Below, one piece after another: positions 33,701 through 36,819 of a stretch of 36,819 nucleotides of DNA; within the stretch, counting starts at the first letter, position 1, and each line of letters starts with the position of its first letter. Source of the DNA: Planctomycetota bacterium (lineage in GTDB: Bacteria > Planctomycetota > JACQVV01); NCBI GenBank assembly GCA_016209595.1, contig JACQVV010000402.1, forward strand, positions 1-36,819. The letters run 5' to 3'. The translations under genes and the position numbers were made by a program. The notes beneath the pieces were generated by a model. It was not told the DNA's origin. It saw nothing but the letters and a program-made list of their open reading frames with translations, and ran no database searches.

Positions 33701-34331
33701 CCGGGCGGCCCAGGGCGATCTCGCCGGCGCGACCGAGGACTACACCCGCGCGCTCGAGCTCGACACGAACTACGCAACGGCCTATAGCAACCGGGGCATC
33801 GCCCGGGAGGCCCAGGGCGACCTCGACGGCGCGACCGAGGACTTCACCCGAGCGATCCTGCTCGACCCGAACTACGCCGGGGCCTACAACAACCGGGGCG
33901 TGGCCCGGGCGGACCAGGGCGATCTCGCCGGCGCGATAGAGGACTACACCCGCGGCATCGAGCTCGACCCGAACTTCCCCCTGGCCTACAACAACCGGGG
34001 CAACGCCCGGCAGGCTCAGGGCGACCTCGCGGGCGCGACCGAGGACTTAACCCGCGCCATCCAGCTCGACCCGAACTTCGCTCTGGCCTACAGCAACCGG
34101 GGCAGCGCCCGGCAGGCCCAGGGCGACCTCGCCGGCGCGATCAACGACTACGATCGGGCGCTCGAGATCGACCAGGATTTCTGGCAGTCCTGGACTGCTC
34201 GCGGGATGACGCTCGCTCGGCTGGGCCGCATCGAGGAGGCGAGAGCGTCGTTCGAGCGGGCTCTCGCCGTCTGTCCACCAGGGGCCCGCGCCCAGGTCGA
34301 GGGCTGGCGCCGGCAGTCCCTCGGCGAGTAG
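30798..34331 (+). CDS. Large transmembrane Ser/Thr protein kinase with seven C-terminal TPRs
   Basis: A 1177-residue paralogue of the 11442-15341 kinase with the same order: zinc ribbon (CACG at 7-10, CPEC at 26-29), linker, kinase domain, membrane helix (about 430-452), charged coiled coil, a long helical region and 34-residue TPRs, here seven. P-loop GKGGMG (99-104), K121, HRDLKPAN with Asp249, DWG (267-269) and PPE are present. A Ser/Arg-rich insertion (SSSTSGRRRAAGRSSGVR, about 193-210) sits between hinge and catalytic loop. The ATG at 30798 has GGGAGG upstream and is followed directly by the zinc ribbon. It stands alone, flanked on both sides by the same microrepeat. Extracytoplasmic TPRs suggest sensing of a protein or peptide partner. 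Confidence 0.93.
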   Translation: MSIRFVCACGKELSAPEAAAGGRRKCPECGEIVVVAAAAVSETEAAVPETTVGSVWQLLGQDPGARPSLALTVLGDDEVRPAAEPSEWLGRYPVLGTIGKGGMGKVLLVRDPELGRELAAKVALGGASVDRRHLEKFLLEAQVTGQLEHPNIIPLHELGLADGKRAYFTMKRVKGKDLEAVLSAVAASEGKLSSSTSGRRRAAGRSSGVRKATGEAPEGAYSLVRLLEVFLKVCDAVAFAHSRGVIHRDLKPANIMVGEFGEVLVMDWGIAKVIGQPEVVDVHVHDGAPLQTADGSVVGTPSYMPPEQARGEIEKLDQRSDIYSLGAILYQVLTLAPPFTGKSTWAIVEKVLAGKLVPPSRRAPGRDVPRELEAAVTKAMAPSQEERYDSVGALRADIEAYLAGRTLSAAEYSPWQVLAKWARRNKVAVAGGAATAVALLVGLFGIVFVLGRAEAEKLREAERARLEEKAETDRARASEAEALYAKGRVSWDEAEGAPFNRAAPQDYFRPHVAALLALGRALETHPHPPADWAPFVARAALEAQEKAELAGDWAFAQVLAESAGTWGAVDPDEAAHRLARVDQARGQAAEDDEATLREILERIARAEGAADKGGALVPGEIPERASRLALHGPPELTSHVIALLAGEKKKKEGKTAAEREFLVEFLGRKGDIHADHEGVTAPMLVQSALESAREPGKIPASEVVQWLWAAARLEAREAGTFEDLTVRANSLQAAYEGLALVTNAARDALAYLAAIRDKAPLPSISGDAKANVANFERRLEELADWAAGQVRSGGDHARLLLDLAEEKALSARQLAFVYGQIGLLAFKDPPDPARPERTAAKLLRSAFDASFPVILAAAKERSAPPGEAVTVAAAAADGLSRLEDEGFTLVLSDARIDAGEYSLFGARTAVALALLPATSNEPRTAADYNHRGIAREAQGDLAGATEDYTRALKLDPNNALAYNNRGLARAAQGDLAGATEDYTRALELDTNYATAYSNRGIAREAQGDLDGATEDFTRAILLDPNYAGAYNNRGVARADQGDLAGAIEDYTRGIELDPNFPLAYNNRGNARQAQGDLAGATEDLTRAIQLDPNFALAYSNRGSARQAQGDLAGAINDYDRALEIDQDFWQSWTARGMTLARLGRIEEARASFERALAVCPPGARAQVEGWRRQSLGE
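33585..34298 (+). repeat. Seven tandem 102-bp TPR-coding units
   Basis: Seven 34-codon units of the NRGxARxAQGDLAGA type end 33 nt before the gene's last base, exactly as in the paralogue with nine. The last unit (ARGMTLARLGRIEEARASF) is the same diverged cap. Copy number therefore differs only in the internal units. Confidence 0.9.
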
Positions 34332-34389
34332 TTCGCGGGCGGGGCGCGTTCCTGCGTCGCGGCGGAACGGCCGGGAACGGGAGCGGGAG

Positions 34390-34409
34390 CGTGACCGCGG
34401 ACCGTGACC
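34390..34409. repeat. GTGACC-type microrepeat, right copy flanking the second large kinase
   Basis: CGTGACCGCGGACCGTGACC, 19 of 20 identical to 30685-30704, lies in the 223-bp intergenic region downstream of the kinase. The rest of that region holds the antiporter promoter candidate and nothing else recognisable. Confidence 0.6.
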
Positions 34410-34477
34410 CTGTACCGGGGCCTGAGCCGGAAGGGCGCGAAACGCAGGAAGAAGGCGCGCTGACGGGGCCTCGGCCC

Positions 34478-34506
34478 TTTCCAGATCCGATGTGCGAGGC
34501 TAGAAT
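34478..34506 (+). promoter_or_regulatory. Candidate promoter of the antiporter operon
   Basis: TTTCCA (34478-34483) and TAGAAT (34501-34506) are separated by 17 nt. The -10 matches five of six consensus bases, is preceded by GGC and lies 48 nt before the ATG at 34555. Confidence 0.5.
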
Positions 34507-34554
34507 CCCGCTTCTTCGACTCGCCGCTCCGCTTCTCACGCCAGGATCCGCCGC

Positions 34555-36018
34555 ATGATGCCGCTTGCTTCCGCCGCCGAGCTTGCCCCGCCGATCTGGA
34601 GCGTGCTGCCCTTCGTGGCGCTGCTCCTCTCGATCGCGATCTTCCCGCTGGTCAAGCCGCACTTCTGGGAGAAGCGGAAGAACCAGGCCCTGGTGGCCGC
34701 GGTCTGTTCGATTCCGGCCGCGGTTTTCCTGCTCGTGTTCTACGACATCGATCTCGTGCAGCTCACGGACGGGGAACATCTCGGAGGCCAGGTCGAACGG
34801 GACGGCGACGAGTACGTGGTCCAGAAGGACGACGGAAAGGAGGAGCGAATCGCGGCGGATCGGGTCAAGGGCGTCGAGCACTCCGTCGGCCTGCACAAGC
34901 TCCTGGAGTCGATCAAGGAGTACACGGCCTTCATCGTGCTCCTTGCGACCCTCTTCACGATCTCGGGGGGGATCTACCTCCGCGGCTCGCTCGCTGGGAC
35001 GCCGCTCGTCAACACCATCTTCATGGGAGTGGGCGCGGTCATCGCGAGTTTCATAGGGACGACCGGCGCGGCGACTCTCCTCATCCGGCCACTCCTTCGC
35101 GCGAACGAGAAGCGCCGGGACCGTGCCCACATCGTCGTCTTCTTCATCTTCATCGTCTGTAACGGCGGCGGCATGCTCACGCCCCTGGGCGACCCGCCCC
35201 TTTTCCTGGGATTCCTCCGCGGCGTCCCATTCCTCTGGACCTTCCGGCTCTTCTGGCCCTGGCTCGTCGTGAACGCCGCGCTCCTCGTGATCTTCAACGT
35301 CCTGGACCAGGTGAAGCTCAACAAGGAAGAGAGGGAGCGGCCGGGCGCGCAGCTCGAAGAGGTCCAGCAAGTAAAGGAGCCCCTCCGGATCGAGGGGCTC
35401 CACAACTTCGCGCTGCTCCTCGGTGTGATCGCGGTGATCTACTGCGTCGGCACGTACGCGGATCGGCTCACGCACGACGAGGACCTCCACAAGGCGATGC
35501 AGGTCGCCGGGATGCTCGCCATGATGGGGATCTCCTGGTTCACCACGAAGAAGGAGATCCGGGTCTCGAACCGCTTCACCTGGGCGCCCATCTCCGAGGT
35601 CGCGGTCCTCTTCGCCGGGATCTTCGTCACGATGGTTCCGGCTCTCCAGCTCCTTGAGATGAGGGGGGGAGAGCTCGGCGTCACGAAGACCTGGCAGTTC
35701 TTCTGGGCGACGGGAATGCTCTCGAGCTTCCTCGACAACGCGCCGACCTACCTCGTCTTCGTGAAGCTCGGCCAGGGCGCGGGGGTCATCCCCATGAGCC
35801 TCGCCGGCATCGGGGACAACGCCTTCCTGGCAGCGATCTCCTGCGCCGCCGTCTTCATGGGCGCGAACACCTACATCGGCAACGGCCCGAACTTCATGAT
35901 CAAGGCCATCGCCGAGGAGAACCAGGTCAAGATGCCGAGCTTCTTCGGCTACATGCTCTGGTCGATCGTCTTTCTCATCCCGCTCTTCGTCGCCGTCACC
36001 TTCCTGTTCTTCATCTAG
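34555..36018 (+). CDS. CitMHS/NhaD-like membrane antiporter with soluble insertion
   Basis: A 487-residue polytopic inner-membrane protein with about 11-12 hydrophobic segments. Family hallmarks are ASFIGTTGAATLLIRPLL, LTPLGDPPLFLGFLRGVPF and SSFLDNAPTYLVFVKLG, typical of the ion-transporter superfamily members annotated as sodium:proton antiporter or citrate transporter. Na+/H+ exchange is the likeliest role; the substrate is not proven. Residues about 65-112, between the second and third membrane segments, form a hydrophilic insertion (QVERDGDEYVVQKDDGKEER) that reads like a small beta-barrel domain and is not part of the usual core. The ATG at 34555 has AGGA 8 nt upstream. The cyclophilin gene starts 9 nt after the stop. 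Confidence 0.88.
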   Translation: MMPLASAAELAPPIWSVLPFVALLLSIAIFPLVKPHFWEKRKNQALVAAVCSIPAAVFLLVFYDIDLVQLTDGEHLGGQVERDGDEYVVQKDDGKEERIAADRVKGVEHSVGLHKLLESIKEYTAFIVLLATLFTISGGIYLRGSLAGTPLVNTIFMGVGAVIASFIGTTGAATLLIRPLLRANEKRRDRAHIVVFFIFIVCNGGGMLTPLGDPPLFLGFLRGVPFLWTFRLFWPWLVVNAALLVIFNVLDQVKLNKEERERPGAQLEEVQQVKEPLRIEGLHNFALLLGVIAVIYCVGTYADRLTHDEDLHKAMQVAGMLAMMGISWFTTKKEIRVSNRFTWAPISEVAVLFAGIFVTMVPALQLLEMRGGELGVTKTWQFFWATGMLSSFLDNAPTYLVFVKLGQGAGVIPMSLAGIGDNAFLAAISCAAVFMGANTYIGNGPNFMIKAIAEENQVKMPSFFGYMLWSIVFLIPLFVAVTFLFFI

Positions 36019-36027
36019 CGAGGTCCC

Positions 36028-36537
36028 ATGGCCAAGAAATACACCGCCGCTCCCCCGATGTCGATTGATCCCAAGAAGAAGTACTCCGCCACGTTCAAGA
36101 CCGATAAGGGCGACTTCGTGGTCGAGCTCCATGCCGACAAGGCCCCGAAGACCGTGAACAACTTCGTCTTCCTCGCCCGCGACAAGTTCTACGACGGGGT
36201 CACCTTCCACCGGGTCATCAAGGGGTTCATGGCCCAGGGCGGAGACCCGACCGGGACCGGGACGGGTGACGCCGGCTACAAGTTCGCCGACGAGTTCCAC
36301 CCGTCGCTGAAGCACGCGGGCCCGGGAATCCTCTCGATGGCCAACGCCGGCCCCAACACGAACGGAAGCCAGTTCTTCATCACGCACGGCTCCACGTCGC
36401 ACCTGGACAACAAGCACTCGGTCTTCGGCAAGGTCGTGAAGGGGATGGAAGTCGTCCTGGCGATCCCCGAGCGCGACCCGAGTCGCGCCAAGGCTCCAGG
36501 GACGGCCATCAAGTCGATCGAGATCTCCGAGTCCTGA
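36028..36537 (+). CDS. Cyclophilin-type peptidyl-prolyl cis-trans isomerase (cytosolic)
   Basis: A 169-residue cyclophilin without signal peptide. Catalytic Arg62 ([19 protein letters not shown], with F67, M68 and Q70), NGSQFFIT and HSVFGKV are all present, so isomerase activity is expected. The Trp that confers cyclosporin binding in CypA is His here (SHLDNKH), as in many bacterial forms. It catalyses proline isomerisation during protein folding. It sits 9 nt after the antiporter gene with GAGG upstream, so it is probably co-transcribed. The small membrane protein gene follows. Confidence 0.95.
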   Translation: MAKKYTAAPPMSIDPKKKYSATFKTDKGDFVVELHADKAPKTVNNFVFLARDKFYDGVTFHRVIKGFMAQGGDPTGTGTGDAGYKFADEFHPSLKHAGPGILSMANAGPNTNGSQFFITHGSTSHLDNKHSVFGKVVKGMEVVLAIPERDPSRAKAPGTAIKSIEISES

Positions 36538-36554
36538 ACGCGGCCGCGGCCGCC

Positions 36555-36819
36555 ATGGCGAAAAAGGGGGCCGGGCGGAAGGGACGCCGCCTCCCGCACG
36601 CTGCGCGCTTCGCGCTGGCGGGGGTGGTCCCGCTCGGTGGCGGGTTCGCGGTCACGCTCTGGCTCGGGCCGCACGCGGCCATCGCCTCGACCTGGGTCCT
36701 CCTCGCGATTGTCCTTTTCTGGCCGGTCCTGATGCTCCTCGTGGGTGTCGCCGGGATCCTCCTGGGCGTCCTTTCCGGGGTCGAGGGCCTGGCCGATGCG
36801 AGCGGCATCGTCGTCGAGG
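36555..36819 (+). CDS. Hypothetical membrane protein, cut by the window's right edge
   Basis: The frame from ATG 36555 is open to the end of the window (88 residues). A basic N-terminus (KKGAGRKGRR) precedes two or three hydrophobic stretches (FALAGVVPLGGGFAVTLWL; STWVLLAIVLFWPVLMLLVG; VAGILLGVLSGVEGLA). I do not recognise the family. It starts 17 nt after the cyclophilin stop and is probably in the same unit. The intervening GCGGCCGCGGCCGC is a strong palindrome but overlaps the expected ribosome-binding region. Confidence 0.6.
   Translation, partial: MAKKGAGRKGRRLPHAARFALAGVVPLGGGFAVTLWLGPHAAIASTWVLLAIVLFWPVLMLLVGVAGILLGVLSGVEGLADASGIVVE

Noticed and set aside
34141..36417. Minus-strand open frame of 758 codons over the antiporter and cyclophilin
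   Set aside because: It is antisense to two well-supported genes, rich in Glu/Asp/Arg/His from reverse GC-rich codons, and shows no domain.

Overview
This is a GC-rich, gene-dense window whose content points to an uncultured bacterium of the Planctomycetota type. The evidence is six Hanks-type Ser/Thr kinases in 37 kb, several with an N-terminal CxxC zinc ribbon and long TPR tails; a DWG in place of DFG in two of them; a planctomycete-style ECF sigma factor; and many secreted or membrane proteins built from HEAT, FG-GAP and beta-propeller repeats. The phylum is an inference. No rRNA, tRNA, CRISPR array or insertion sequence was seen.

Layout. Positions 1-300 hold the C-terminal part of a GT9 glycosyltransferase (minus strand). 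It abuts a plus-strand gene that has lost its 5' end (short W/Y repeats plus WD40), so a breakpoint or assembly join near 250-300 is likely. Next come two kinases (1370-4390) and a convergent pair, GH76 mannanase-like and Flp pilin (4440-6247, minus). Divergent from these is a membrane kinase with a TPR-like tail followed by a GAF/degenerate-GGDEF/sigma-54 activator (6464-11022). A minus-strand block follows: a 1299-residue kinase with nine TPRs and an orphan DUF433 protein (11128-15341). An operon from 15618 to 20307 encodes a membrane-anchored HEAT protein and two secreted peptidoglycan hydrolases, an M23 endopeptidase and an AmpD-like amidase. Each hydrolase carries its own copy of the same seven-bladed lectin-like propeller.

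From 20387 to 22538 an ECF sigma factor and a TPR protein lie head to head, both apparently without their 5' ends, which is a second suspect junction. From 22709 to 24025 there is an unrecognised two-gene minus-strand module: a 344-residue protein with a nuclease-like N-terminus and a winged helix, plus a 92-residue partner. It is preceded by an AT-rich palindromic promoter/operator. Then come a HEAT protein and an FG-GAP lipoprotein (24360-26689), a small cytosolic kinase with a C9 tract in its activation loop, a small hypothetical protein, a MITE-like element (28078-28268), a secreted beta-helix protein, a TPMT-type methyltransferase, and a second kinase-TPR protein (30798-34331) that is a paralogue of the 11442-15341 gene in opposite orientation. 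The right end holds a CitMHS/NhaD-like antiporter, a cyclophilin and the start of a membrane protein.

How the parts may work together: the kinases, the ECF factor and the sigma-54 activator make this a signalling island, and its surroundings are largely envelope functions (cell-wall hydrolases, mannanase-like enzyme, pilin, surface repeat proteins). The most novel-looking items are the paired propeller hydrolases, the 22709-24025 module with its operator, the kinase/sigma-54 activator pair, and the two head-to-head truncation junctions, which need read-level checking first.
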